NCBI GenBank assembly: GCA_030432695.1
Contig: JAUILN010000016.1
Coordinates: 124,001 to 188,000 of the forward strand
Source: a bacterium
Lineage (GTDB): Bacteria; Planctomycetota; UBA1135; UBA2386
Length of the DNA: 64,000 bases
Direction of reading: 5' to 3'
In this document: positions 35,833 through 44,999 of the stretch, in pieces
Position numbering within the stretch: position 1 is the first letter of the stretch
Layout: every line of letters begins with the position of its first letter
Notes under the pieces: model-generated
What the model saw: only the letters and a program-made list of their open reading frames with translations
What the model was told of the DNA's origin: nothing
The model's database searches: none
Program-made: the position numbers and the translations under genes

Positions 35833-37113
35833 ATGCTCAGCACCACCTGCGCCGCGCTGCTCGCGCTGGCCGCCCCACAGGATCCGGCTCCCGCGCCCGC
35901 ACCGGACGCGCAGTTCGCCGCTCCCATCCGCCTCACTGCGAACGGCGCCCCGCTCGCCGACCGGATCATCTACCCCTCGCCGCGCCTCCTCGACATCGAT
36001 CTCGACGGCACGCTCGAGCTGGTGGTCGGCGACCTGCCCGGCCGCGTCCACGTCGCCGAGCGGGATGGCGAGGGCGGCTTCGCCTGGACCGCGCTGAAGA
36101 ACTTCGCGACCGAGGGTCGGCCGCTGAAGTTCCACAACTGGTGATGCATCGGCATGGGTTCACAGTTGGTGGACCACGACGGTGACGGCCGGCTCGACTT
36201 CTTCACGGCCACCTACGACGGCTCGCCCCACATCGCCTATGGCGTGGAGGGAGGCTTCGCGGAGCCCCAGCACCTGCTCGACAAGAAGGGGCAGCGCATC
36301 CGGTTGGAGATGTACTGGGACACTCCCAACAGCCAGTGGGTCAACGTGGGCGGCGACAACCGCCACTGCATCTCCGCCGTGCTGTTCGACTGGGACGGCG
36401 ACGGCGACCACGACCTGCTGATGGGCGACAAGAACCACGGCAACCTGTTCCTGCAACTCAACGAGGGCCAGCCGGGCAAGGACGCGTTCACCGGCGAGAG
36501 CGAGGAGGTGCTCGCCGGCGGCGCATCGTTCGCGCTCGAACGCGGGATGACCGCGCCGCGGCTGGTCGACTGGGACGGTGACGGTCTGGTCGATCTGGTG
36601 GCGGGCAGCTTCGGCCAACCCTACGAGGCCACGCCCCCTGGCGGCGTCTACCTGTACCGCAACGTCGGCGCAGCCGGCGCACCGCGCTTCGCCGCCGCGA
36701 CCACGTTGATCGCGCCGACCGAGATCGCGGCTCCCGAGGCGGACCGCCCCAACGTCGGCCTGTACGCCGACCCGGTCGACTACGACGGCGACGGCGACCT
36801 CGACCTGTTGGTCGGCGGTTACGCGATCGTCCCCGCGGTGCCGCGCGTGCTCACCGCCGAGGAACGGACCGAACTCCGCGAGCTGCAGGAGCGGCTCACC
36901 GTGGTCTCGCGCGAGATGTCGGCGGTGCTCACCAAGGCCCAGGAGGGCGAGTTCGACAGCGACGAAGCGCGCCGCGCCGCCCTGCAGGCAGCGGCCCAGG
37001 GTGAGGCCTACCAGACCAAGAGCAAGCAGAGCCTGGAGATCCGCAAGCGGATCCTCGAGCTCGAGCCGAAGCCCAAGCGAGAAGCCGGGATCTGGGTGTA
37101 CCTCCAGGAGTGA
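35833..37113 (+). CDS. Exported FG-GAP/VCBS protein with in-frame TGA, candidate selenoprotein
   Basis: 426 residues if the TGA at 36142-36144 is read through. It starts MLSTTCAALLALAAPQDPAP (signal peptide). Before the TGA it reads 'SPRLLDIDLDGTLELVVGDL' and ends 'PLKFHNW'; after it, 'CIGMGSQLVDHDGDGRLDFF', 'AVLFDWDGDGDHDLLMGDKN', 'PRLVDWDGDGLVDLVAGSFG' and 'PVDYDGDGDLDLLVGGYAIV'. These are Ca-binding DxDGDGxxD loops of FG-GAP blades on both sides of the stop, in one frame. A coiled-coil-like part (about 340-410) follows. The TGA gives W103-U104-C105; from memory, related proteins have Trp-Cys-Cys here, so selenocysteine would replace a cysteine. A bSECIS-like hairpin follows at 36157-36175. 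The alternative is a simple nonsense mutation, with 36154 unable to restart an exported protein. Confidence 0.65.
36157..36175 (+). promoter_or_regulatory. SECIS-like hairpin downstream of in-frame TGA
   Basis: GGTTCAC-AGTTG-GTGGACC: a 7-bp stem (one G-T wobble) and 5-nt loop with G in its second position. The loop begins 20 nt after the TGA. Bacterial SECIS elements have an apical loop about 16-37 nt after UGA, a stem of at least 4 bp and a G in the first two loop positions, so it fits. G+C-rich coding DNA forms many chance hairpins. Confidence 0.4.
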
Positions 37114-37190
37114 GTCGGCTCGCGGGCGGGGGAAAGGACCACCGCCCGCGGGAGTTGCCCTCCCTTCCGACCCACCGGCACCGAGCGCCC

Positions 37191-38321
37191 ATGACCTCAC
37201 CCACCCAGACCCACGACGCCGTCCGCGACTACTACGGCCGGGAACTCGCCGGCACCAAAGACCTGAAGACCGACGCCTGCTGCACGGTCGACTCGGTGCC
37301 CGCCCACCTGAGGCCCATCCTGGCGCGGATCCATCCCGAGGTCAGCGGCCGCTACTACGGCTGCGGGCTGGTGGCGCCCGAGCTGCTGGACGGCTGCGCG
37401 GTCCTCGACCTCGGCTGCGGCACCGGCCAGGACTGCTTCGTGCTGTCGGCGCTGGTCGGTGAACAGGGCTCGGTGACCGGCGTCGACATGACGCCCGCGC
37501 AGCTCGAGTTCGCGCGCCGCTGGGTCGACCACCACCGCGAGGCGCACGGCCACGCGCGGAGCAACGTGCGCTTCCTCGACGGCTACATCGAGAAGCTCGA
37601 CGAGCTCGACCTCGCCGACGGCTCGTTCGACGTGGTGGTCAGCAACTGCGTGATCAACCTGTCGCCCGACAAGCCCGCGGTGCTGCGCGAGGCCTTCCGC
37701 CTGCTGAAGCCCGGCGGCGAGCTGTACTTCTCCGACGTCTACGCCGACCGACGCGTGCCGTACGACCTCACCCAGGACCGGGAGCTGTACGGCGAGTGCC
37801 TGAGCGGCGCGCTCTACTGGAACGACTTCCTGTCACTGGCTCGCGAAGCCGGCTTCGCCGAACCGCGGTTGGTGACCGACCGCGTGCTCGGCATCGACAA
37901 CCCGCGGGTGAAGGCCCGGCTCGGCGCGCTGCAGTTCTTCTCGGCGACCTACCGGCTGTTCAAGCACCCCGAGATGGAGACCTCCGCCGAGGACTACGGC
38001 CAGGCGGTGGTCTACCGCGGCACGATCCCGCACGCCGAGCAGCGCTTCGCGCTGGATGCGAAGCACGTGTTCGAGGCCGGGCGGGCGAGCAAGGTCTCGG
38101 GCAACACCTGGCGGATCCTGCAGGACTCGCGCTTCGCACCGCACTTCGAGTTCGTCGGCAGCTTCGCGCGCCACTTCGGACCGTTCGGCGGCTGCGGGGC
38201 GAAGCCGCCGTTCGCGAGCTGGACCGCATCGCCGGCGACCCACCTGGGCGCCGAGGCCGGCGCGAACCAGGCCCCCGCCGCGGCTCCCGCCCCAGCGAAG
38301 GCCGGCGGCTGCTGCTCGTGA
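37191..38321 (+). CDS. arsM: Arsenite S-adenosylmethyltransferase
   Basis: 376 residues, in the ArsM length range. N-terminal 'KDLKTDACCTVDS' (C30, C31) and 'YYGCGLVAPEL' are characteristic. SAM motif: 'VLDLGCGTGQDCFVLSALVG' then 'VTGVDMTPAQLEFAR'. 'VVVSNCVINLSPDKPAVLRE' (C153) and 'ELYGECLSGALYWNDF' (C203) carry the cysteines that bind As(III) in ArsM. The C-terminal part 'VFEAGRASKVSGNTWRILQD' is also typical, followed by a Pro/Ala-rich tail ending 'AGGCCS', whose cysteines could bind metalloid. It converts arsenite to methylated arsenicals. The ATG at 37191 lies 77 bp after the FG-GAP gene on the same strand. Confidence 0.93.
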   Translation: MTSPTQTHDAVRDYYGRELAGTKDLKTDACCTVDSVPAHLRPILARIHPEVSGRYYGCGLVAPELLDGCAVLDLGCGTGQDCFVLSALVGEQGSVTGVDMTPAQLEFARRWVDHHREAHGHARSNVRFLDGYIEKLDELDLADGSFDVVVSNCVINLSPDKPAVLREAFRLLKPGGELYFSDVYADRRVPYDLTQDRELYGECLSGALYWNDFLSLAREAGFAEPRLVTDRVLGIDNPRVKARLGALQFFSATYRLFKHPEMETSAEDYGQAVVYRGTIPHAEQRFALDAKHVFEAGRASKVSGNTWRILQDSRFAPHFEFVGSFARHFGPFGGCGAKPPFASWTASPATHLGAEAGANQAPAAAPAPAKAGGCCS

Positions 38322-38388
38322 CCGACGGGCGCGTGAGAAAATCGCGACCGCGCGTCGCACGCCGGACGCCTCACGCATACCCCGGTCG

Positions 38389-41300
38389 ATGAACGCCTCC
38401 CGAGACCTCGATTCCCGCTTCTCCGAGTTCGTCGCCACCGGTGATTCCAAGCCGCTCGGCGACGTCTTCGACGCCACTGCCGACGACCTCTACCGGCTGG
38501 CGCTGCACCTCTGTGGCGCGCCGGCCACCGCCGAGGACCTGGTCCAGGCGACCTGGCTGAAGGCGATCCAGGGCGCCGACACCTTCGCGCCCGGCAGCCC
38601 GGTGAAGCCCTGGCTCACCGGCATCCTGCACAACGAGGCGCGGATGCACTTCCGCCGCGAGAAGGTGCGGAGCCGGCCGTTGGAGCGCACCGAGCCGGCC
38701 GCCGACCCCAGCGTCGAAGCCGAACGCAGGGAACTCATCGAGGCCCTCGACGCGGGCATCGCCGACCTGCCCGAGCCCTACGGCCCGGTGGTCCGCCTCC
38801 ACCTCCGTCACGGCCTGAACGCCAACGCCATCGGCGAGGCGCTCGGGCGGCCGGCGGGCACGGTGCGCACCCAGCTCGTCCGTGGCCTCGACCGACTGCG
38901 CGCGATCCTGCCGGCGAGCCTGGCGGGCGTCGCCGCGGCGCTGGCACTCCCGACCCGCGGGATGGCCGCGGTGCGGACCTCGGTGCTCGATTCGGCGGCC
39001 GCTGCGAAGGCCGTGGGTGCCAGCAGCACCGGCCTGGCAGGCGCCACCACCCTGTGGCGCGCGCTCGCGGCGCTCGCCGCGCTGGTGGCGGTCACCACCG
39101 GCGTGCTGCTGTGGGAACCGTGGAACGGCGCGGCTCCGGCGCAGGCTCCGACCGACCCACGCGTCGCCGCGGTGCACCTCGGCGACGCCGAAGCACCCTC
39201 CACGACCGACGCGACGCTTCCCGAAGTGCGCCGCGAAGTCCCCACCGAGGTCTCGGCGCCCGCACCGGCCGCCGATCCGAGCCAGGCGACACTGCGACTC
39301 TCGGGCCGCGTGGCGAGCGCGACCGGCACCCCGATCCCCGACGCCGAGGTCTTCGCGTTCCGTCACCGCGCCTCGGTCCTGCTCGACGGTTCCTTCGAGC
39401 ACGAACCGCTGGCGAGCGCTCGCAGCGACGCGGACGGTCGCTTCACCCTCGACACCGACCGCGGCAGCTTCGAGCTGTTCGCGCGCGCCGCGGGCTGGGC
39501 CCAACTCACCGCGGTCCGCGGCACCGGCGACGCGGCGCTCGACGAGTACGACAGCGCCCGCATCGTGATGGCGCCGGCGATCACCATTCATGGCCAGGTC
39601 GTGGCACCCGACGGCCAGGCGATTCCCGCACAGCAGGTCGAGCTGTCGAGCAGCTACGGCACCAGCGCGAGCCTGCGCCAGGATCATCCGAGCGTGCTGC
39701 TCAGCGGCGCCGGCCGGTTCCAGGCGAAGACCGACGACACCGGCGCGTTCGAGTTCGTCGGACCAGAGGGAGCCCGGCTCTGGACCAGCGTCGAACACCC
39801 CGACTACCTCGGCTACGGCGAGAGTCATGAGCTGTCGTCGACGGAGCTGCTGCGGATCACCCTCGAGCGAGGCGACGAGATCCACGGCCGCGCCTTCCTC
39901 GCCAACGGCCGGCCCGCGGGTGGCGCCGAGGTCCGCCTGGACTCGGCGACCTACCGCAAGACCGTCGCCGACGCGCAGGGCCGCTTCTCGATCCGCGGAG
40001 TCGATCTCGGTGACGACCCGGAGCGCGGCTACCTGTCGGTGAAGCATCCCGAGGCGGCGGCGTTCTGCCTCAGCCCGATCCCGGCGCGGCACCACGACCT
40101 GACCCTTCGCCTGCAGGCGCCGCGCACGCTCGCCGGACGGGTGGTCGACGAGGACGACCGACCGGTCGCAGGCGCGGTGCTGCGGGTCGTCGGCCAGCAC
40201 CTGGTCACCCCCAACGCGATGCACATGGAGCCGACCACCTGGGAGTGGGCGCAGGGTATCGAGAAGACCGAGACCGACGCCGAGGGCCGGTTCGCGTTCC
40301 AGCGCCTGAACGAGGGGCGCTACACGTTGCAGGCGGCACTCGAGAACCTGTCGGAGGGCGTGATCGAGACGCAGGTCGCCGCCGGGCAGACCGACGTCGT
40401 GGTCCGGATCACCGCCGCCGCGATCCGTAAGGCGGTGCTGACCGGCACCATCACCAGCGCCGCCGACGGGACGCCGCTCGCCGACGCCGACGTCGCGGTC
40501 TATCCGGCCGGCGGCGGGATGCGGCGCGAGGTCCGGACCGACGCCGAAGGCCGCTTCGAGCTGAGCGGCTTCGAGCCGGGCGACTACTCGGTCAACACTA
40601 CGGCAGAAGGCTTCGCGAAGCGCAGTCAGGTCGCCTCCCTGGCGCTCGGTGACAACCCGCTGGAGATCGCGCTGGTCCGCGCGGTCGACGTCACGGTCCG
40701 GGTGCTGCGCGCCGACGGCAAGCCGTGGCCGAGCGGTCATGCCGGCCTGGACGACGCCCGGGGACGCAGCGTGTTCTTCCAGGTCGGCGCGATGGGCATG
40801 AACCGCCTCGAACTCGAGGAGGGCGGCACCGTGCGCTTCGACGACGCACCCGCCGAGCTGGTCACGCTGCGCGTCGCGCCGACCAACGACGACGAGTTCC
40901 GCCTGCCGCTCGACCTGACGCACGTGCAGGACGGCGAGGTCATCGCGGTGCGCGGCGGCGCGGTCGTCCCCGCGGTGCGCGTGTCGATCGGCGTCGGCGT
41001 CGCGACCGGCGAGGTGGGCGAGCTGGATCCCACGACCATCGAAGGCAAGCGGCGCATGCTGCAACAGCTCCAGGAGGGCCTCCTCACCTCGCCCGCGACG
41101 GAGATCACCGTCACGCTGCTCGACCTCCAGGGCCGCGAGCTGAGCCGCGGCACCGCCACCCCGGTGGACTGGAACGACGTCGCCGACCCCGAGCAGTGGC
41201 AGCGCGAACGCGCGATGGGCTTCCGACCGTTCCGCTCCGAGAGCCGTTGGCGCGGTGGCTCGATGTCCGCGAGCGCGATGCCGACCCCCCTGCCGGGCTT

Positions 41301-41448
41301 CGACCTGCGCGGGCGCGCCGAGCCGATGCTTCTGCGGGTCGAGGCGGAGGGCTTCGAGACGGTGGAGCAGCGGATCGACGGCACGACGCTGGCGCCGTTC
41401 GACGAGCCGTCGCGGATCCGGCCGCGGTTCGTGCTGCTGCGAGAGTGA
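38389..41448 (+). CDS. ECF sigma factor fused to membrane segment and carboxypeptidase-regulatory domains
   Basis: 1019 residues from the ATG at 38389. Sigma region 2 spans about 27-95 ('LYRLALHLCGAPATAEDLVQ', 'PVKPWLTGILHNEARMHFRR') and region 4 about 115-172 ('GIADLPEPYGPVVRLHLRHG', 'LNANAIGEALGRPAGTVRTQ'). A single transmembrane helix follows at 223-242 ('LWRALAALAALVAVTTGVLL'). The remaining ~770 residues are a string of carboxypeptidase-regulatory-like (Ig-type) domains with the repeated pattern 'GRVxxxxGxPxxxAxV...TDAEGRFxxxxLxxGxY', e.g. 'TDAEGRFELSGFEPGDYSVN'. This would tether a sigma factor to the inner membrane with a large outer domain. Release by proteolysis would be needed for it to act (inference). 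Confidence 0.88.
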   Translation: MNASRDLDSRFSEFVATGDSKPLGDVFDATADDLYRLALHLCGAPATAEDLVQATWLKAIQGADTFAPGSPVKPWLTGILHNEARMHFRREKVRSRPLERTEPAADPSVEAERRELIEALDAGIADLPEPYGPVVRLHLRHGLNANAIGEALGRPAGTVRTQLVRGLDRLRAILPASLAGVAAALALPTRGMAAVRTSVLDSAAAAKAVGASSTGLAGATTLWRALAALAALVAVTTGVLLWEPWNGAAPAQAPTDPRVAAVHLGDAEAPSTTDATLPEVRREVPTEVSAPAPAADPSQATLRLSGRVASATGTPIPDAEVFAFRHRASVLLDGSFEHEPLASARSDADGRFTLDTDRGSFELFARAAGWAQLTAVRGTGDAALDEYDSARIVMAPAITIHGQVVAPDGQAIPAQQVELSSSYGTSASLRQDHPSVLLSGAGRFQAKTDDTGAFEFVGPEGARLWTSVEHPDYLGYGESHELSSTELLRITLERGDEIHGRAFLANGRPAGGAEVRLDSATYRKTVADAQGRFSIRGVDLGDDPERGYLSVKHPEAAAFCLSPIPARHHDLTLRLQAPRTLAGRVVDEDDRPVAGAVLRVVGQHLVTPNAMHMEPTTWEWAQGIEKTETDAEGRFAFQRLNEGRYTLQAALENLSEGVIETQVAAGQTDVVVRITAAAIRKAVLTGTITSAADGTPLADADVAVYPAGGGMRREVRTDAEGRFELSGFEPGDYSVNTTAEGFAKRSQVASLALGDNPLEIALVRAVDVTVRVLRADGKPWPSGHAGLDDARGRSVFFQVGAMGMNRLELEEGGTVRFDDAPAELVTLRVAPTNDDEFRLPLDLTHVQDGEVIAVRGGAVVPAVRVSIGVGVATGEVGELDPTTIEGKRRMLQQLQEGLLTSPATEITVTLLDLQGRELSRGTATPVDWNDVADPEQWQRERAMGFRPFRSESRWRGGSMSASAMPTPLPGFDLRGRAEPMLLRVEAEGFETVEQRIDGTTLAPFDEPSRIRPRFVLLRE

Positions 41449-41577
41449 ATCCCGCCGAGCATCGGGTCGAGCGAGGAGCCGCACCTCGAAGTCGAGGGCG
41501 CGGCGTCTCGCCAGCACCAGCGGCTCTGCGCCGCCCTGATCGCGGAGTCGGCGCGGCCGAGCAGTCACCCAGCGGGC

Positions 41578-42981
41578 TCAGCCGCCGACCACGACCTGCA
41601 GCCCACCGCCGATCTCCACGCCGAGCGGCTGCGCGGAGTCGACCGCCACCACCTGCGCGGTGAGCCGACCACCCACCAACGAGGGATCGGCCGGAACTTC
41701 GAGCCAACCCGCCCACGAGCCGATCGCGTTCGCGGTGCCCGCGAGGCTCCCACCCGACGCGCCGACGCCGACGTGGATCGAGCAGGCCGCGCCCGGAACG
41801 GTGACGGGCGCATGGTGACCGACCGTCAGCACCACGTGCAGCGGCTGCGCTGCGGCAGCTCCGGTGACGACCATCGACCACAGGTGACCGGTCCGCGGCC
41901 AGCTGGCGTGCAGCCCGATTGCCGAGCAGCTGTTCCCCACCTCGCTCGACGAGCCCGCCGCGGTGCCACCGCCCGTCGGATCGAGCCGGACCGGCACCGT
42001 GGCGCCGCCGCTGCGCCTCGCACGACCGCAGAGCTGTCCGACCTCGTTGATGCCCGAGACCGCGAGCACGCTCCATCCGCTGCTACCGCCCAACAACGAG
42101 TCGACCGTCACCAGCGCCGCGCCGCCGAACGAGATCACCCCGACCGGATCGCTCTGGGTGCTTGCCTGCCGGATCGCCACCACCGTCCCGCGTGAGTCCA
42201 CTCCGGTGACGGTGCCGAAACGCGAGATGCTGCCGAGGTTGTCCAGGCGTCCTGTCGACGGGTCGAAGCGGAACGCGTAGCTCGGCGAACCCGAGGCATC
42301 CGACATCTCCCCGGCGATCCAGCCATTGCCGCTGACCGCCGTGGCACGACCGATCGGCGCGCTCGCGGGCAGGGGCACGAACTGCAGCGCGCCCGTCGGG
42401 TCGGTGTAGAACGCCCGGTTGGCGCCGAGTGTGCCGACCACCCAACCGCTCGCCGTCCACGCCAACACGTTGCCCGAAGTGCCGGGCTGCACCGACCGCA
42501 TCGTCCCACCGGCCGCGACGACCATCGCCTCTGGCGTGAACGCCGACCCGTCGGCCTGGCCGCCGACGTTGCCGAAGTCGTCGATGCAGAATGCCTCGCT
42601 GCGCCCACCGGCGCGGAGCACGCCGAGGTCCTGCATACCGCTCCCCGGCGTGAACACGCAGGCCCGCCCCGGCTGCTCGATCGGCGCGTTCCACGAACTG
42701 CCGACGATCTGGCCGGCCTCGTTGATCGCCCGCGCCGAGGCCTGGGCCGCACCCGGCAGCACGCCGGGGTCCGACCAGGAACCGGTGGCGGCGTCATGGA
42801 CGAAGGCGTGGGTCTGGTTCGCGGTCCGGTACCAGCCGACGACCTGGCCGCGGTCGTTGAGGTCCTGGGGTCGTCCGTCCGGGATGCCGAGGTCGACGAC
42901 GGTGAAGCCGGACTGCGCCGGAACGGCCGCCGCGAAGACGAGGCCGACCGCGAGACTGCGGAAGGTGAGGGAGCTGCGCAT
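41578..42981 (-). CDS. Exported HAF-repeat protein
   Basis: 467 residues starting MRSSLTFRSLAVGLVFAAAV (signal peptide). Repeats of the HAF 'extracellular repeat' type are seen: 'FTVVDLGIPDGRPQDLNDRG' then 'QVVGWYRTANQTHAFVHD', 'ARAINEAGQIVGSSW' and 'VSGINEVGQLCGRAR', the usual 'xxINxxGxVVGxxxxxxxxHAF' pattern that builds a beta-propeller. From about residue 330 it carries a C-terminal beta module with a single Cys pair ('EVGNSCSAIGLHASWPRTGH', 'GAACSIHVGVGASGGSLAGT'). Likely secreted or surface-bound; no catalytic residues. Confidence 0.82.
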   Translation of the reverse strand: MRSSLTFRSLAVGLVFAAAVPAQSGFTVVDLGIPDGRPQDLNDRGQVVGWYRTANQTHAFVHDAATGSWSDPGVLPGAAQASARAINEAGQIVGSSWNAPIEQPGRACVFTPGSGMQDLGVLRAGGRSEAFCIDDFGNVGGQADGSAFTPEAMVVAAGGTMRSVQPGTSGNVLAWTASGWVVGTLGANRAFYTDPTGALQFVPLPASAPIGRATAVSGNGWIAGEMSDASGSPSYAFRFDPSTGRLDNLGSISRFGTVTGVDSRGTVVAIRQASTQSDPVGVISFGGAALVTVDSLLGGSSGWSVLAVSGINEVGQLCGRARRSGGATVPVRLDPTGGGTAAGSSSEVGNSCSAIGLHASWPRTGHLWSMVVTGAAAAQPLHVVLTVGHHAPVTVPGAACSIHVGVGASGGSLAGTANAIGSWAGWLEVPADPSLVGGRLTAQVVAVDSAQPLGVEIGGGLQVVVGG

Positions 42982-43088
42982 GCCGATCCGGAGTCAACCT
43001 GCATGCCGACACGAGTCGGAGCCCCGTCCGTCCAGGATCCACACGCCGATCGAGTCGGCGGTGCGGATCGCGGACGCGACCCGGCTGG

Positions 43089-44978
43089 TCAGCGCGCGAA
43101 CACCTCGACCTCGCAGAGGCGGCTGAAGGCCGGGAACGTCAACCCGTGGCAACCGCGGGTTTCGATCTGCACGAAGCGGACCTTCCGCGGCTCGAAGCGA
43201 TGGGCGACGAAGGACTGCTCGCCGCGCGACTGTGGCGTGGTGGTGCCGACGTCGAGGTAGCTCGCGCCATCGGCCGAGACCCGCAGCGTGTAGAGCTCGT
43301 GACTCCCGCCGACCGCGGTCTCGTGGACCACGATCCGGCTCACGCCGCGCGGCTCGCCGAGGTCGATGGTGATCCGCAGCGGCTCGGGGTTGGTGGGAAA
43401 GCCGAGGAAGTGGTCGAAGCGGTCGGTGACGCCATTGGTCAAGCGCCAGGGCCCGAACACAGGCTGGCTCCCGCCCGTCGACGCGAGCACGCCGGCGCCG
43501 AGCGCCAGATTCTCGCCGACTGCATCGGCCGCGGCGCGCACATCGGGGGCGAGCGGGATGCCGGTCAACGAGGTCTCGAGCAACGTCTCGAGTCGCGGGC
43601 GGAGCTCCAGCCAACGTCGCTCGAAGTCGGCGAAGCCCGGTTCCGCATCACCGCTCCAGGCCCTCGCGTTCACCGCCGCGAGCCGCGGCACGCACAGCGC
43701 CAGCAGATTGTCCTCGCGCCCTTCCCACCACGGCATGCAGAAGCCCAGGATCCCCTCGGCGGAGCCGGTCACGTGCGGCTTCACGAAGGTCGGCATCCCG
43801 TCGTTCACCTGGCCGAAGCGCCGCGGATCCCAGCCGTAGCAGCGTTCGAGCGCCACCGCAGTGAACATCGTCCGCGGGTAGTGGTCGACGACGTACAGCG
43901 GATCCCAGGCCGCGTTCACCACCTGGTAGCCGGCGTCGAGCATCTGTTGGGCCGGGAACAGCACCGTCTCCCAGTTCACGTGCAGCACGTCGGTGTCGAC
44001 CTTGTGCTCGCCTGCGCCGAGCGACGGACCTTCCCAGACCACCATCCGCCGCCCGGTCGACCTCACGAAGCGATTCAGCCGGTTGAGGAAGTCGCGCTGT
44101 GCATCCTCGGGCACGCCATAGGCCTCGTCACCACCGACGTGCACGTAGGGCGTCGCCCGGAACACCTCGAGCATCTCGGCCAGCAGGCGCTCCACGCCGC
44201 GGGTCGCCTCGGGCTTCGTCGCCAGATCGGTCGTCGACTCGCCGAACACCTCCGGATACTCGCGTCGCAGGATCGTCGAGTGCCCCGGCACGTCGAGCTC
44301 GGGGATGATCGTGACGCCTCGCGCCTGGGCGTAGGCCTCGAGCGCCACGAAGTCGTCGCGCGTCCAGCCGGCCCGCGCGCTCCGCAGCTTCGGGAAGGCC
44401 TGCGACGGCCAGGAGAACAGCTGGTCGTCGGTGAGGTGGAGCTGCAGGTAGCGGACCTTCAGCAGCCACAGCGCGTCGACCACCTTGCGCAGGGTCTCCA
44501 GACGGTGCGGGTTGCGGCCCATGTCGACCATGAAGCAGCGGAAATCGAACCCGGGCGCGTCGTCGATCGCCACCTGCGGCCACAGCGCCGCGCCGTCGTC
44601 GATCTTCACCAGTTGCAGCAAGCTCGCGGCGGCGCGCGCGACGCCTGCTCCGCTCGCGGCGATCCGGAGCTGCTCGCCGACCACGTCGATCCTGTAACCC
44701 TCGGCGCGGTCGTCCGACTCCTCACCGCGCGGCGCGGCGAACACCAGCGACGCAGCTTCCGGCGCGACCATCGCCGCGTCGGCGACTCCGAGCCGACGCA
44801 GGGCCTCGACCAAGGCCTCGACCGTGGCCCGACTCGCCGGGTCGGTGCAGGCGACCCCCGCGCCGGCCACGGTCTCCGACCCGATGCTCATCGAACGTGG
44901 CTGCGGGACGACCTGGGCGACGAGTGGGAACCAGGGTGCGAACGACGTCAGCGCCAACAGGAAGAGGGCTCGGGACAT
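43089..44978 (-). CDS. GH20 beta-N-acetylhexosaminidase with C-terminal F5/8-type domain
   Basis: 629 residues from the ATG at 44978, with signal peptide MSRALFLLALTSFAPWFPLV. GH20 accessory domain about 25-140 ('VVPQPRSMSIG', 'EGYRIDVVGEQLRIAASG'). The catalytic barrel starts 'FDFRCFMVDMGRNPHRLETL', with 'YLQLHLTDDQLFSW', 'GVTIIPELDVPGHSTILRRE' and the catalytic Asp-Glu pair in 'PYVHVGGDEAYG'. About 150 C-terminal residues form a discoidin/CBM32-like domain ('DLGEPRGVSRIVVHETAVGG', 'KVRFVQIETRGCHG'). It would release terminal GlcNAc or GalNAc from glycans in the periplasm or outside. Its frame continues upstream without a stop into the broken ECF gene. Confidence 0.9.
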   Translation of the reverse strand: MSRALFLLALTSFAPWFPLVAQVVPQPRSMSIGSETVAGAGVACTDPASRATVEALVEALRRLGVADAAMVAPEAASLVFAAPRGEESDDRAEGYRIDVVGEQLRIAASGAGVARAAASLLQLVKIDDGAALWPQVAIDDAPGFDFRCFMVDMGRNPHRLETLRKVVDALWLLKVRYLQLHLTDDQLFSWPSQAFPKLRSARAGWTRDDFVALEAYAQARGVTIIPELDVPGHSTILRREYPEVFGESTTDLATKPEATRGVERLLAEMLEVFRATPYVHVGGDEAYGVPEDAQRDFLNRLNRFVRSTGRRMVVWEGPSLGAGEHKVDTDVLHVNWETVLFPAQQMLDAGYQVVNAAWDPLYVVDHYPRTMFTAVALERCYGWDPRRFGQVNDGMPTFVKPHVTGSAEGILGFCMPWWEGREDNLLALCVPRLAAVNARAWSGDAEPGFADFERRWLELRPRLETLLETSLTGIPLAPDVRAAADAVGENLALGAGVLASTGGSQPVFGPWRLTNGVTDRFDHFLGFPTNPEPLRITIDLGEPRGVSRIVVHETAVGGSHELYTLRVSADGASYLDVGTTTPQSRGEQSFVAHRFEPRKVRFVQIETRGCHGLTFPAFSRLCEVEVFAR

Positions 44979-44999
44979 CCCCGGACCATAGCGAGCCCC

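Noticed and set aside
36154..37113. Independent FG-GAP gene starting at ATG 36154
   Set aside because: It would lack a signal peptide and begin in the middle of a conserved blade; the upstream open frame supplies both in the same frame.
38371..41568. 1065-residue minus-strand open frame opposite the first ECF fusion
   Set aside because: Same reason: an antisense shadow without motifs.
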